This document shows, in pieces, positions 36,271 to 45,328 of a DNA stretch of 64,000 nt; positions within the stretch are counted from its first letter, which is position 1; the number at the start of each line of letters is the position of its first letter. Below the pieces are notes generated by a model, which did no database searches, was not told the origin of the DNA, and was given only the letters and a program-made list of their open reading frames with translations. Source of the DNA: Paracidovorax cattleyae (GTDB taxonomy: Bacteria > Pseudomonadota > Gammaproteobacteria > Burkholderiales > Burkholderiaceae_C); NCBI RefSeq assembly GCF_900104515.1, contig NZ_FNJL01000003.1:186001-250000 (forward strand), in the 5' to 3' direction. The translations under genes were made by a program, and so were the position numbers.

Positions 36271-37305
36271 TGTGATGTCTCAATAGGTTGTTCATCCAGG
36301 CCCGAGCTGGGAAGCTGTGGTTACCAGGCCCCAGCAACTCAGGACAGGACACCGGATGAACAGCCATAAGCATGCGCGATTGACCCGCGCAGGTCGAGCC
36401 CTCTTGGTCGATAGAGTGCTCGAACAGAACTGGACCATGAAGCAGGCAAGCCTTGCCGCAGGCGTTAGCCTGCGCACCGGCTACAAGTGGCTGGCCCGCT
36501 TCCGAGCCGAAGGCCCTACGGGCTTGCTTGACCGCACGTCCCGCCCGCACCGCAGTCCCCTGGCCTGCGCACCCGAGCAACTCCAGCACTTCGAGCAGCA
36601 GCGCCGCTTGCGCCTGCCCCTGTGGCGTATCGCCCGCCAGGCAGGGCGCAGCCTGGCGACCGTGGCGCGGTACATGGGGCGTCTCGGCCTGAGCCGGCTT
36701 GTCTCGCTGGAGCCACCGCAACCGGTACTGCGCTATGAGCGCGCCAGCCCGGGTGAGCTGCTGCACATCGACACCAAGCGGCTCGGCCGCATTCAGGGCG
36801 TGGGCCACCGCATCACCGGCGACCGCACAAAGAACCGCAATCGCGGCATCGGCTGGGACGCGGTGCACCTGGCCATCGACGACCACTCCCGCGTGTCCTT
36901 CGGCAAGGTCTTGCACGACGAGACCGCTCTGAGCTGCGTGCAGTTCCTGCGGGATGCCGTGGACTACTACGCCAGCATTGGCGTGCACATCGAACGCGTC
37001 ATGACCGACAACGGCGCTGGCTACAAAAACGCCTTCCGTGCAGCCTGTCAGGAGCTCGGCATCCGCCACATCCGCACGCGACCCTATACGCCCAAGACCA
37101 GCGGCAAGGCCGAGCGCTTCGTACAGACCAGCCTGCGAGAGTGGGCCTATGCCAGACCGTACGAAAGCTCAGCCCAACGCACAGCGGCTTTGCAGCCCTT
37201 CATTGACGCCTACAACTGGTGCCGACCACACTCCGCCCTCGTCGGCCATCACCTCACCGCACCCATGCGTTCTTTGCTGGGACATACCCGCCTCACTCCA
37301 CCAAT
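36271..37305 (+). mobile_element. IS481-family element, right end missing
   Basis: The left terminus starts TGTGATGTCTCAATAGG at 36271, similar to IS481-family ends. The transposase follows. No inverted copy of this terminus is seen downstream, where the sequence turns into the Argonaute fragment near 37305, so the right end was lost. Confidence 0.7.
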
Positions 37306-37372
37306 CCGGGCCCGAAGACCTGGTTGGTCACCGCCGCGGGCGTTGTCGTCGCCCCGCTGCGATCCTTCGTGA
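36356..37372 (+). CDS. IS481-family transposase
   Basis: A 338-residue DDE transposase. The N-terminal helix-turn-helix is WTMKQASLAAGVSLRTGYKW; the catalytic core shows ELLHIDTKRLGRI (first Asp), HLAIDDHSRVSF, VMTDNGAGYKN (second Asp) and SGKAERFVQTSLREW (Glu). ATG 36356 is preferred over an upstream start within the terminus. The last ~20 codons read into adjacent sequence (IRARRPGW onward), so the native stop has been lost at the truncated right end. Activity is possible but the element lacks one end. Confidence 0.85.
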   Translation: MNSHKHARLTRAGRALLVDRVLEQNWTMKQASLAAGVSLRTGYKWLARFRAEGPTGLLDRTSRPHRSPLACAPEQLQHFEQQRRLRLPLWRIARQAGRSLATVARYMGRLGLSRLVSLEPPQPVLRYERASPGELLHIDTKRLGRIQGVGHRITGDRTKNRNRGIGWDAVHLAIDDHSRVSFGKVLHDETALSCVQFLRDAVDYYASIGVHIERVMTDNGAGYKNAFRAACQELGIRHIRTRPYTPKTSGKAERFVQTSLREWAYARPYESSAQRTAALQPFIDAYNWCRPHSALVGHHLTAPMRSLLGHTRLTPPIRARRPGWSPPRALSSPRCDPS

Positions 37373-37965
37373 GCGTGGACGTCGCCCCGGACAGCGAGAA
37401 AACCCCGTGCTGGGCAAGCAGTCCGTCGTACGCAAGCACGCGCATCCGCCTGGAGCAGGCCGATGAGCGCTGGTGGGCCACCGCGTTCACCGAGAGCGAG
37501 CTCAAGGGCGTGCAGGACGCGACGCAATCGATCCCGGAAGTCGAGTGCATCGAAATCGGCTCGAGCTCGGCGTGGCGGGGGATCTGGATGGTCGAGGCGC
37601 CAGGCAAGCAACCCAGTATCCAGCCAGCGCGCTTCCCCGTCCCACGCGGCACCTTGGTCATGACATCGGGCAGCGCGGCCCTCCTCTGGCTCGCAGGCAA
37701 CGCACCGTCGGCTGTCGGTGGCAGGGACTACTTCCAGGGCGGCAAGAGCATTCCCAAGCCGATCGTTCTCCGCCGTCACATGGGACGGGGCCCCTTCGAG
37801 CTCTTGGCGTCCGAAGCCATGGCGCTCGCCAAGATGGACTGGAACAACGATGCGCTGTACGACCCGTTGCCAGTGACGATCATGTACTCGCAACGGCTTT
37901 CGCGCACCATTTCGAACGTGCCCAGCCTGCCCGCGCACAGCTACCCGTATCGGCTGTTCATTTAG
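37306..37965 (+). pseudogene. Prokaryotic Argonaute, C-terminal PIWI fragment
   Basis: About 215 residues with the end of a PIWI domain: PVPRGTLVMTSGSAALLWLAG, then IPKPIVLRRHMG, then ALAKMDWNNDALYDPLPVTI and SQRLSRTISNVPSLPAHSYP, ending in YRLFI at the stop, as in many prokaryotic Argonautes. The K-M-x-W-N-N...LPVTI block is the conserved last helix/strand of PIWI. The N, PAZ and MID parts and the first catalytic residues are absent because the truncated IS481 copy directly precedes it. The fragment cannot be a functional Argonaute. Confidence 0.72.
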
Positions 37966-38056
37966 GTAACTACAATCTTGCGCAAGGCGCCCGCCGTACT
38001 TGCACGCGAGTAGAACCAGGCTCCAATCATTCATCGTCATGAATTTTCCCTTCCGG

Positions 38057-38107
38057 GCCTCGTCGTCGGGGACTTAAACGCGTGCGTCCGCCCCGACTCG
38101 GCGAGGC
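38057..38107 (+). promoter_or_regulatory. GC-rich inverted repeat in the leader of the Sel1-like gene
   Basis: GCCTCGTCGTCGGGG (38057-38071) and CCCCGACTCGGCGAGGC (38091-38107) can pair over most of their length around a 19-nt loop, immediately before the ribosome site GAAAGGAAG. It could be an attenuator-like hairpin or a terminator for the upstream fragment; it lacks a U tract. Confidence 0.4.
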
Positions 38108-38125
38108 ACACCGAAAGGAAGACGC

Positions 38126-39334
38126 ATGACCTTGAAAGCACTGGCGCATTCCGCGCACCAATCCCTGCAAGAAACAGCGGGCCACAACGCCCGCCACAGC
38201 CACGTCTACGAACTGCTGGCCGCAGCGTTCGGCTACAGGAGTTGGGCCTCGCTGCGCGCAGACGCACTACTGGCAGACCAGGATGTCGGTCAGGGCCCCG
38301 AAGCCACCGCAGTCCCGCAGATCGCCGGACGTGCGCTGCAATTGCAGTACGGACAAACCGAGGCGCTGGCCATGGCGGACGCCTTGGGCCAGTTCATCGC
38401 CGACTGGCGGCTTGGCCTGGTTCGCTGGGCCGCTCTGGCACCGCTGCTGCCCATGTCCCCGAGTTCCGCGGACCGTGGCGGTGATGCAGGGGACGAAGAG
38501 CACGACGAGGGCTCGGATGACTGGGACGATGCACCCCGCCCCTCGTCCCGTGGCGCGGTGCACCCGCCGCGCGAGCACTACCTGGCCTCCGGCCTGCTGC
38601 TGGACAGTCTGGAGCACGCTGCGACGACGGACCCGCGCGCGCACCTGATGCTGGCGGCTCTGCACCGCTGCAGCAAACCCAACCCCTATCTCTACGAAGA
38701 ATCGCTCATGGGCCGACAGCTCAGCGCCAGCGAGCGCGGGTGGGTGGAGGACTACCTGAGGCTCGCGCCCCGGCACCAGCGCTACGAAATGCACCTCAAG
38801 GCCGCCGCCGAGGCCGGCGTGCGGGCGGCCGCGCTGGAATACGGAACGGTGTTCGAGCGGCCCGAGTTTATCGCTTTGGCGGAGCGCCTGGACGGCGAGG
38901 TCGACCCCGAGCAGATGGCGCGCGTGGCCACGAGCCTCGAACTGCGTGCCCGTTGGCTGCGCTAGGCTGCCGAGGCGGGTTCTCGCAGGGCGTTGGAAGA
39001 CCTGGCCGATCTGGGTGACCCTTGGGCGGAAGACCGAATGGCCCCCAGCGCTAGCATGCACTGGCTGCAAGCGACGGCAGAACGCGCCCTTGGCGAGGGC
39101 GATCCGGTGCGGGCCTGGGTCTGGCAGTACGTCGCGCTGGCACGCGGCGACGATCTGACCCACTCCACGCTGGCCGCCCGCCACGATGGCGGCTCGAACG
39201 ACGGCGAGTTCTACGACAGCGACTTCGGCGGACCACTGTACGTGGACGGGAACGAAGGCTTGGTGCTTCCCGAGCTGGATAGCCTCCAGCATAAAGTGGC
39301 GAAGGCGACGGCCCGAGACATCCTGCGTCACTGA
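38126..39334 (+). pseudogene. Sel1/TPR-like repeat protein with in-frame TAG
   Basis: A 402-codon frame interrupted by TAG at 38963-38965 (..ELRARWLR-stop-AAEAGSRRALEDLADLGDPW). Both halves are in the same frame, and the sequence after the stop continues the helical repeat pattern, so the TAG most likely replaced a CAG. The N-terminus (LKALAHSAHQSLQETAGHNARHSHVYELLAAAFGY) is a helical module recurrent in accessory-gene Sel1 proteins; an acidic linker (DEEHDEGSDDWDD) follows at about residue 130. Repeats AAEAGVRAAALEYG and AAEAGSRRALEDLAD resemble Sel1. Function unknown. Confidence 0.7.
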
Positions 39335-39478
39335 TCGGACTGCAAACGGGCGTAATGGCTCCCCGCATGGCACTGGGCAACCGCCCTCCTCGTGCATAGC
39401 GTTGCCCGTTGCCGCGCCCGCTGATCGGCGAAGCCCCTTCCCGCGGGTGGGAGGCGGCAACGCGGATCGCCGCATTGA

Positions 39479-40102
39479 TCAAATAGGCACGACCTTGAAC
39501 CTGCGCATGACGGATTGCGCTTCGCGCGACGTCGCGGGATCGATGCTTCTGGGGTTCGCCACGGCCAGTCCGCGCGGAGCCACGGCACGATCGAACAGGG
39601 CGATGCAGAACTGGCCCGAGTTGAAGCGTGAGCGGTACCGAATCCCATCGACTGCCGGGTTCTTGTGCGCATGCAACAGTTGCGACCAGCGCCTGGTGCG
39701 CAGGTAGGAGTCGCCCATGATGTTCGACGCGCAATCGCCCAAGTCGATGAGGGGCTCATCGGCGAAATGCGCCAGCACCAGCGAACCCGTGGCCGTGACC
39801 TCGCACGCCCAGCGGTGGGTCATGCTGGTGAGCGGGATCTGGATGTCCGTGCCTGCGGTGCGGACCATGTTGGTCCGCACGATGGTCTCCATCCAGCAGG
39901 TCGGCAGGTCGTAGGCGAGATAGAGCACGCCGAACTGCTTGGCCGCCGCCAGCCGGGGCGGGCAGTCGTAGCGGTTCTTGCGGCCGATGCTCGCTGCGAG
40001 CGGGTTCTGTCCGGACCAGTAGACCCGGTGCAGCGTCGTGCGCGTGAGCCGTTCGGTGGCCAGATCGAAGCCGGGGTCGAGCACGGGTCGGGGCTGGCTC
40101 AT
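39479..40102 (-). CDS. RES-domain NAD-degrading toxin
   Basis: A 207-residue RES-family protein. The signature residues are visible: Arg in TLHRVYWSGQNPL, Glu in CWMETIVRTN and a later Ser/Arg region (RTRRWSQLLHAH; GIRYRSRFNSGQFCIALF). RES toxins (the partner of Xre/MbcA/ParS antitoxins) deplete NAD+ in the cell. The start overlaps the antitoxin stop by 4 bp, the standard order antitoxin then toxin. Confidence 0.85.
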   Translation of the reverse strand: MSQPRPVLDPGFDLATERLTRTTLHRVYWSGQNPLAASIGRKNRYDCPPRLAAAKQFGVLYLAYDLPTCWMETIVRTNMVRTAGTDIQIPLTSMTHRWACEVTATGSLVLAHFADEPLIDLGDCASNIMGDSYLRTRRWSQLLHAHKNPAVDGIRYRSRFNSGQFCIALFDRAVAPRGLAVANPRSIDPATSREAQSVMRRFKVVPI

Positions 40103-41076
40103 GCCGCCCGGCCTTCCCGGGCCTCGGCCTTCAGTTCGTCTTCGACGACTGCGAGCAGGGAGGCGCCAGCGCCCAGCTCCAGTTCGGACACCAGTTCGTC
40201 CCGGGCGGCCCGCAGGGACGGCGTCAGGGTGGCACTGGACAGCAGGCACTCGAAGGGCCGCAGTCCGTTGAGATTCCCGTTGGGCGTCGACAGGAAATGG
40301 TAGAGCTGCCATTCGTCCATGCCCGGAACGCTCGCATACAGCGAGGCCGCGGCCGCACCGGCCACGCCGGGGTCCAGCGCCCAGGCGGGGATGCGGTGCT
40401 CGCCGTCGCCCGGCACCTTCAGCGCAAAAAGCTTCTGCTCCCGAATGCGCTTGCGCACTGCCGGCTCGCCGATGCCCAGCAGTTCGCTGGCCTGCGTGGT
40501 CGACTTGAACGGGCCGGACTTCAGCATGGCCACCTTGCTCCTGAGACCGCGCTCGAGCAGTTCCTGCCAGCCCTCCTCCACGGAGGTGGCGGACACCGAT
40601 ACCTTGTCGGCCAGGGTCTCGCCGACTTCGCGGATCAGCTCGTCCTCGGTCAGACCTCCCGCATGGCGCCCCTGGATCTCCTTGAAGGACGCCAGGGTTT
40701 TTTCGAGCAACGAACGAAGCAGGGACTCCCTGGCCCCTTCCTTGTGGGAAACGGCGTCGAGGTCGATCGCCAGGCCCTCGTCCGCCAGGGCACGGGCCGC
40801 ATCGACCGCGCGCTCTCGCTTGCCGTGCAGGAGCACCACGTAGCGCACGGGAGCACCGCCGGCGGCCTGCAGTTCGTAGTACAGCAGCTCGTGCCCTTGG
40901 GTCGTCGCCCCGGAGCCGGACTTGGCGGTGCGTCCGGCGTTCGCCGCCCTCAGGGGTGCCACGTGCAGAATGCTGCCGCTGTGGGCATCCACGATGAGTG
41001 GCAGGAAGCCGGATTGCGGCGGTGCCGATGCCTGCGCGCTGCGCGGCCGCTTTGCCGGAGTGGATGTGCCTGCCAT
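40099..41076 (-). CDS. Large RES-associated antitoxin with C-terminal Xre/ParS-like domain
   Basis: A 325-residue protein, about twice the usual length of RES antitoxins. Residues 1-30 are a disordered linker; 30-95 form a beta-rich segment (FLPLIVDAHSGSILHV; ELLYYELQAAGG); the middle (residues ~150-230) is helical with a possible DNA-binding helix-turn-helix (TTQASELLGIGEPAVRKRIREQ), and the end LYHFLSTPNGNLNGLRPFEC is the toxin-binding motif of DUF2384-like antitoxins. Start 41076 is the first ATG after the operator repeats; an upstream ATG would translate them. It is co-operonic with the toxin. Confidence 0.75.
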   Translation of the reverse strand: MAGTSTPAKRPRSAQASAPPQSGFLPLIVDAHSGSILHVAPLRAANAGRTAKSGSGATTQGHELLYYELQAAGGAPVRYVVLLHGKRERAVDAARALADEGLAIDLDAVSHKEGARESLLRSLLEKTLASFKEIQGRHAGGLTEDELIREVGETLADKVSVSATSVEEGWQELLERGLRSKVAMLKSGPFKSTTQASELLGIGEPAVRKRIREQKLFALKVPGDGEHRIPAWALDPGVAGAAAASLYASVPGMDEWQLYHFLSTPNGNLNGLRPFECLLSSATLTPSLRAARDELVSELELGAGASLLAVVEDELKAEAREGRAA

Positions 41077-41134
41077 TCGATGTTCTTCCTTGAAGGTCGG
41101 GCGTCGAAGGCACCCGGTTCCGGTAGTTTCCCAG

Positions 41135-41152
41135 GTTACGTCAGTTACGTCA
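41135..41152 (-). promoter_or_regulatory. Tandem repeat operator of the RES toxin-antitoxin pair
   Basis: GTTACGTCA occurs twice without a gap (41135-41143, 41144-41152), 59 bp upstream of the antitoxin start. Tandem half-sites at this place fit autoregulation by the antitoxin. Inferred. Confidence 0.45.
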
Positions 41153-41209
41153 AACCACCCCTTCCGCTGCCCGGGCATCGGGCCGCCAGGATTCCGTTGG
41201 CGCGCGGGA

Positions 41210-42073
41210 TCAGCCGCATTCGGCGAGCGCCGCGATGTCGCCGTCGGCCGTGTCGCTCTCCAGGGACTCGAACAGATCGGCCTGCCGCTCGAATGCGACC
41301 GTGAGCCGCTGGCGCAGCTCCGCGAGATCCTGCTCCCCGTGCAGCCGGTGGCGCTGGCACCACTGCGAGCGCCGCAGGATGCTGTCGATCAGGTGCGATT
41401 GCCCTTTGCCGGTCTGCAGCAGGCCATAGCGCAGGTAGGTGCGGTAACCCGCTGTCCAGTCGTCCTTGAATTCGTGGCGCCCATCGAGCATGCGGTCGGC
41501 CTCGAAGTCCAAGAACATCCCGCCGCATCCTCGTCCACCTCCGCCGTCGCCTCGACGTCGATCCAGTCGCAATGCGTGCTCTTTCACGCCTGGTGTGCCG
41601 AATTCGTTGCTCTGGCTGCCCACAGCAAACACCAGCGTGTCGTAACCGAACTTGCGGGCCGGGGTCACCTGCTCGCCGTCCAAGTCGACATAGGGTGCGA
41701 CTGAGACCTCTCGCGCCTCCCGGTCCAGACCAATCATCTCGCCCATGCGGAATTTGAACCCATGGCTGCGAGCGTGTGCCAGGAAGCCGACCTCATGCCG
41801 ACCGATGTCCATCGTGCCCGCCGCAATCTCGTGGAGCTTGGGCTTCCAAACGTGCGTACGAACCTTGTCGATGAGTGTGACGGAAAAGTCCCTGTGCTTC
41901 CCCATCTGCGTGGCCAGTTCCAGCCCAGCGGCACCGCCGCCGACGATAACCAGTCGGTGTGGCGTCGCAGCGTCTCGGGGCCCGGAATGACGAAGACTCA
42001 GACATACATGTGCTTCGCTTAGCTCAGTTGTAGCCAAGAACCGCGACGTGGTGAAGCGAGGCTTCTCGGTCAT
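41210..42073 (-). pseudogene. Chimeric frame: type II NADH dehydrogenase N-terminus fused to unrelated sequence
   Basis: Residues 38-171 (to 41560) are the N-terminal FAD domain of an Ndh-type NADH dehydrogenase: RLVIVGGGAAGLELATQMGK, THVWKPKLHEIAAGTMD, FGYDTLVFAVGSQSNEFGTPG. After LRLD the homology stops and a different sequence begins (glycine/arginine run, then FLDFEADRMLDGRHEFKDDW and YLRYGLLQTGKGQSHLID). The NADH-binding and membrane parts are missing. The second half is not recognised. Another small frame upstream (42024-42224) has no similarity. This is a junction of rearranged pieces. Confidence 0.7.
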
Positions 42074-42230
42074 CTGCCGGCGTTTGCACCGCGCCGTAAA
42101 CCGGAGAACACGTCGAGCCGTGAGTGCCCTTGGTGCCTTGGCCGGCAGTATTTGGCACCTTAGGCTGCGTGAGGAGTCGGCGTTGGACCTCAGCGCGCAG
42201 GGCTGGAGAGAAATGCGTGGTCATGGAAGT

Positions 42231-42893
42231 TCAACTACGGAGCTTTCGCTCCAGGTAGCTCGCAAGCAAGGTTAGGGGATAACAAATGAGGAAGAACAGG
42301 AGCAGGACGCCCATATAGATGGGTACCGCGTACGGTTCAGGGCTGACGTAGGCTAGGCGTTCAATCATCTGGCGAGCGGCTCCTAGCAGGTCGGCGACGC
42401 CGACGACCGATGTCAGCGCGCTGGCCTGAATGAGCACCGTCAGTTGCCCGATGTAGGGAGGCAAGAACCGTCGAATAGCCTGCGGCATCACCGCGAAGAC
42501 GAGCGCCTGCAGCTTGCCAAGGCCCAATGCACGCGCTGCCTCTGTCTGACGTGCGGAGATGGACTTGAGCGCGCCCCGCGCGGTCTCAGCGATGTTGGCC
42601 CCACCCCAAACTGCCAGGCCGAGAACGGAAGCCGTGATGGGACCGGTAGTAACCCCGATATGCGGCAGCGCGAAGAACACGAATAGCAGCGTGATGAGCG
42701 ACGGCACGCCTCGGAAGATGTCGATGTACAGGCGCACGCCAAGCTGCACCCAGCGTGAGGTGCTGGCCGACAGTCCGCCGATGAACAGACCGATGGCCGT
42801 GGCCAGCAGCGTCGTCAGCAAGGAGACCCACAGCGTGACAGAGAGCCCGTTGAGCATGTGCAGGGCAACGGGGACGACCCAGTCCTGGTTCAT
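42231..42893 (-). CDS. Polar amino acid ABC transporter permease (set A, second)
   Basis: A 220-residue HisM/GlnP-family permease with about five transmembrane segments and the coupling motif ARALGLGKLQALVFAVMPQAIR (EAA loop) around residue 140. The family proline-rich exit LYIDIFRGVPSLITLLFVFFALP is present. It overlaps the preceding permease by 4 bp and is the last gene of the 13-gene operon. Confidence 0.9.
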   Translation of the reverse strand: MNQDWVVPVALHMLNGLSVTLWVSLLTTLLATAIGLFIGGLSASTSRWVQLGVRLYIDIFRGVPSLITLLFVFFALPHIGVTTGPITASVLGLAVWGGANIAETARGALKSISARQTEAARALGLGKLQALVFAVMPQAIRRFLPPYIGQLTVLIQASALTSVVGVADLLGAARQMIERLAYVSPEPYAVPIYMGVLLLFFLICYPLTLLASYLERKLRS

Positions 42894-43552
42894 TTTGTGG
42901 CTCCCAGGCCAGGAACAGCCACGGCGCGCTCGAGACGGCGCGACACCACAGCGATGATGTTGGAGACCACCAGGTAGGCGAGTGCCGCGATGCCGAAGAC
43001 CTCGAAGACCTTGAACGTGTCGGCCACCATCCGGTTGGCCACATAGGTCAGCTCCTGGTATCCCACGGCGATCATGAAGGACGAGGAGCGGAACTGCGTG
43101 ATGGCCATCGTCGTCGCAGCCGGGATGGACGCCCGCGCGCCCAGCGGCAGCGTGACGTCCAGGAAGGCCCGGGGCGCGGACATGCCCAGGGCACGGGCGG
43201 CGATGACTTCGTTCGGATTGACCGCGCCGTAGCCCGCGCGGAAGATCTCGGTGTGGTAGGCCGCCCCCCACAAGCCGAGGGCCAGCCACGACGTGTCGAA
43301 CGGCGACAGCTTGATGCCGAGGTCCGGCAGCGCGAAGTACAGCATCACGACCTGGACCAGCAAGGGCGTGCACCGGAACAGGTTGGCGTAGCAGGCGATG
43401 AGCGGGCTCAGCACCGGGATGCGCGCATGCCGGGCGGCACCCAGCAGCATCCCCAGCACCACGCCCATGGCGATGCCGATGACGCTCACCAGGAGCGTTC
43501 TGCCCAGCCCGCCCAGCAGGAGCCAGAGCTCGTTGACGAAGGTGTTTGACAT
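42890..43552 (-). CDS. Polar amino acid ABC transporter permease (set A, first)
   Basis: A 220-residue HisM/GlnP-family permease: LACYANLFRCTPLLVQVVMLYFALP is the conserved central region and AARALGMSAPRAFLDVTLPLGAR the EAA coupling loop. It follows the binding protein by 58 bp and pairs with the permease downstream to form the channel of importer A. Confidence 0.9.
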   Translation of the reverse strand: MSNTFVNELWLLLGGLGRTLLVSVIGIAMGVVLGMLLGAARHARIPVLSPLIACYANLFRCTPLLVQVVMLYFALPDLGIKLSPFDTSWLALGLWGAAYHTEIFRAGYGAVNPNEVIAARALGMSAPRAFLDVTLPLGARASIPAATTMAITQFRSSSFMIAVGYQELTYVANRMVADTFKVFEVFGIAALAYLVVSNIIAVVSRRLERAVAVPGLGATK

Positions 43553-43610
43553 CGGGGTTCTTCCGTGGGCTTGGAGCGCGCCTCGCGGCCGCTCCAGGCA
43601 TGGGCAGCTC

Positions 43611-44483
43611 TTACTTCAGGCAGTCCAGCGCGCCGCTCTTGCTGTAGTCCATCTTGTTGTTCGGACCTGGGACGAGCTGGCGGTACTTCGCCACGAAGGT
43701 GGGGGCCTTCACCTCCTGCGCGAAGGCGTTGTAGAAGGCATCCTCCGAACGCATCTGCTCCAGCACGGCGTTGATCCAGTCGAGCATCGGCTTGTTGCCC
43801 TTCTTCACGCCCACGCCCTGCACCGCGGAGGCCGCCAGGGTGCCGACGACCTTGTAGTTCTTCTGCATCTGGGTGAAGTTGAAGCCGTACACGTCGATGT
43901 ACGCGAACGCATCTCCGCGGCCCTGGGTCAGCATCGTCGCGCCTTCTGCCGCCGTCTGCACGGTGTTCAGCTGGGCCTGGGGGTAGCACTTCTGCAGCCA
44001 GGTCTGGTAGGTGCTGCCCGTCGGGGTGATGACGGTCTTGCCGGCCAGGTCGCTGTAGTCGGCCACCTTGGAGTCCTTGGGAACGATGAGCTGCAGGTTG
44101 CTGACCCAGATCGGGTTGGAGTAGTCCAGCTGTTCTGCGCGTGCTGGGGTGTAGGCCAGCGAGGCCAGCAGCAGGTCGATCTTGCCGGCCTGCAGGAACG
44201 GAATGCGGTTGCTGTCGTTCACGCACTGGGTGCGCAGGCCCTCGGCGGTACCGAACGCGAACTCGGCGATGCGCTTGACCAGCGTGTACTCGTAGCCGGC
44301 GGGCTTGCCATCGAAGCCCACATAGCCCGCCGGCGGGTAGGTGCAGTTGATGCCCACGGTCAGGTAGCCGGCGGACTTGAGTTCCGCCGGAAGCGGGACA
44401 TCGACCTTGGCGGCCGCGGCCAGGGCAGACAGTGACGCGAGCCCGAGGGCGGCGACGAACGAAGCGGATGCAATGCGGTTCAT
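43611..44483 (-). CDS. Family 3 amino acid-binding protein (set A)
   Basis: A 290-residue periplasmic binding protein with Sec signal [20 protein letters not shown] and cleavage near ALAAA. The mature part begins [20 protein letters not shown], the SBP_bac_3 ligand-strand pattern, and has four cysteines. The binding residues were not assignable. It belongs to the importer formed by the two downstream permeases and the adjacent ATPase. Confidence 0.88.
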   Translation of the reverse strand: MNRIASASFVAALGLASLSALAAAAKVDVPLPAELKSAGYLTVGINCTYPPAGYVGFDGKPAGYEYTLVKRIAEFAFGTAEGLRTQCVNDSNRIPFLQAGKIDLLLASLAYTPARAEQLDYSNPIWVSNLQLIVPKDSKVADYSDLAGKTVITPTGSTYQTWLQKCYPQAQLNTVQTAAEGATMLTQGRGDAFAYIDVYGFNFTQMQKNYKVVGTLAASAVQGVGVKKGNKPMLDWINAVLEQMRSEDAFYNAFAQEVKAPTFVAKYRQLVPGPNNKMDYSKSGALDCLK

Positions 44484-44528
44484 GGTGAAGGCCTTTGCGG
44501 GGGGGAGAAACGGGGTGGACGCGAAGCC

Positions 44529-45320
44529 TCAGTGCTTCTTCATGCGCGAGAGAAACTGCCGGGTCCGCTCGTGCTGCGGGTTGTCGAGCACTTCGGAGGG
44601 CGGGCCTTGCTCGACGATGTTTCCGCCGGCCATCAGCACCACGCGGTCGCCCACGTCGCGCGCGAAGCCCATCTCATGCGTGACCACAAGCATGGTCATG
44701 CCGGACTTCGCGAGGTCCTTCATCACGGCGAGCACTTCGCCCACCAGCTCCGGGTCCAGCGCGGACGTGGCTTCGTCGAACAGGATCACGTGCGGCTGCA
44801 TCATCAGCGCGCGCGCGATGGCCACGCGTTGCTGCTGGCCGCCGGAGAGCTGGTCGGGGTAGTGGCTGGCCTTGTCCGACAGGCCGACCTTGCGCAGGTA
44901 CTCCCTGGCCCGCTCCTCGGCCTGGGCGACAGGCTCCTTCAGCACCCGTCGCGGCGCGAGCGTGAGGTTGCGCATGACGGTCAGGTGCGGGAACAGGTAG
45001 TAGTGCTGGAACACCATGCCGACGCGCTGGCGGATCTGGTTCTCGTTGAGCTTGCCACCCAGGAGGTCATCGCCCTCCAGCAGAATTTGGCCGGAGTCGA
45101 TGCGTTGCAGCAGATTCGCGCAGCGCAGCAACGAGCTCTTGCCCCCGCCGCTCGGTCCGACGATGACGACGACCTCGCCACGCCTGACGGCGAGGTCGAC
45201 GCCCTTCAGGACGACGTTGCTGCCATAGGCAAGGTGGATGTCGCGAAGTTCGAGGATGGGCCTTTCAGCCGTCCTGGGTTTACTGCTGCGGTTCATGGTG
45301 ACGTCTTCAAAGAGCTTCAT
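44529..45320 (-). CDS. Polar amino acid ABC transporter ATP-binding protein (set A)
   Basis: A 263-residue GlnQ/HisP-type ATPase: Walker [10 protein letters not shown], signature [17 protein letters not shown], Walker [15 protein letters not shown] and the switch [12 protein letters not shown]. Starts at 45320 or 45296; the first has the better ribosome site (GAGGTG). It is 8 bp downstream of the ATPase of set B, so the two ATPase genes lie back to back between the two sets of membrane components. Confidence 0.9.
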   Translation of the reverse strand: MKLFEDVTMNRSSKPRTAERPILELRDIHLAYGSNVVLKGVDLAVRRGEVVVIVGPSGGGKSSLLRCANLLQRIDSGQILLEGDDLLGGKLNENQIRQRVGMVFQHYYLFPHLTVMRNLTLAPRRVLKEPVAQAEERAREYLRKVGLSDKASHYPDQLSGGQQQRVAIARALMMQPHVILFDEATSALDPELVGEVLAVMKDLAKSGMTMLVVTHEMGFARDVGDRVVLMAGGNIVEQGPPSEVLDNPQHERTRQFLSRMKKH

Positions 45321-45328
45321 GCGACACC

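Noticed and set aside
36356-37372. The last codons of the IS481 transposase as part of the native protein
   Set aside because: They read into the sequence that encodes the Argonaute fragment in another frame; the native stop is lost.
42024-42224. 66-codon frame (MTTHFSPALRAEVQ...) upstream of the chimeric NADH dehydrogenase fragment
   Set aside because: No similarity recognised, overlaps the fragment's frame, and lies in a rearranged joint region.
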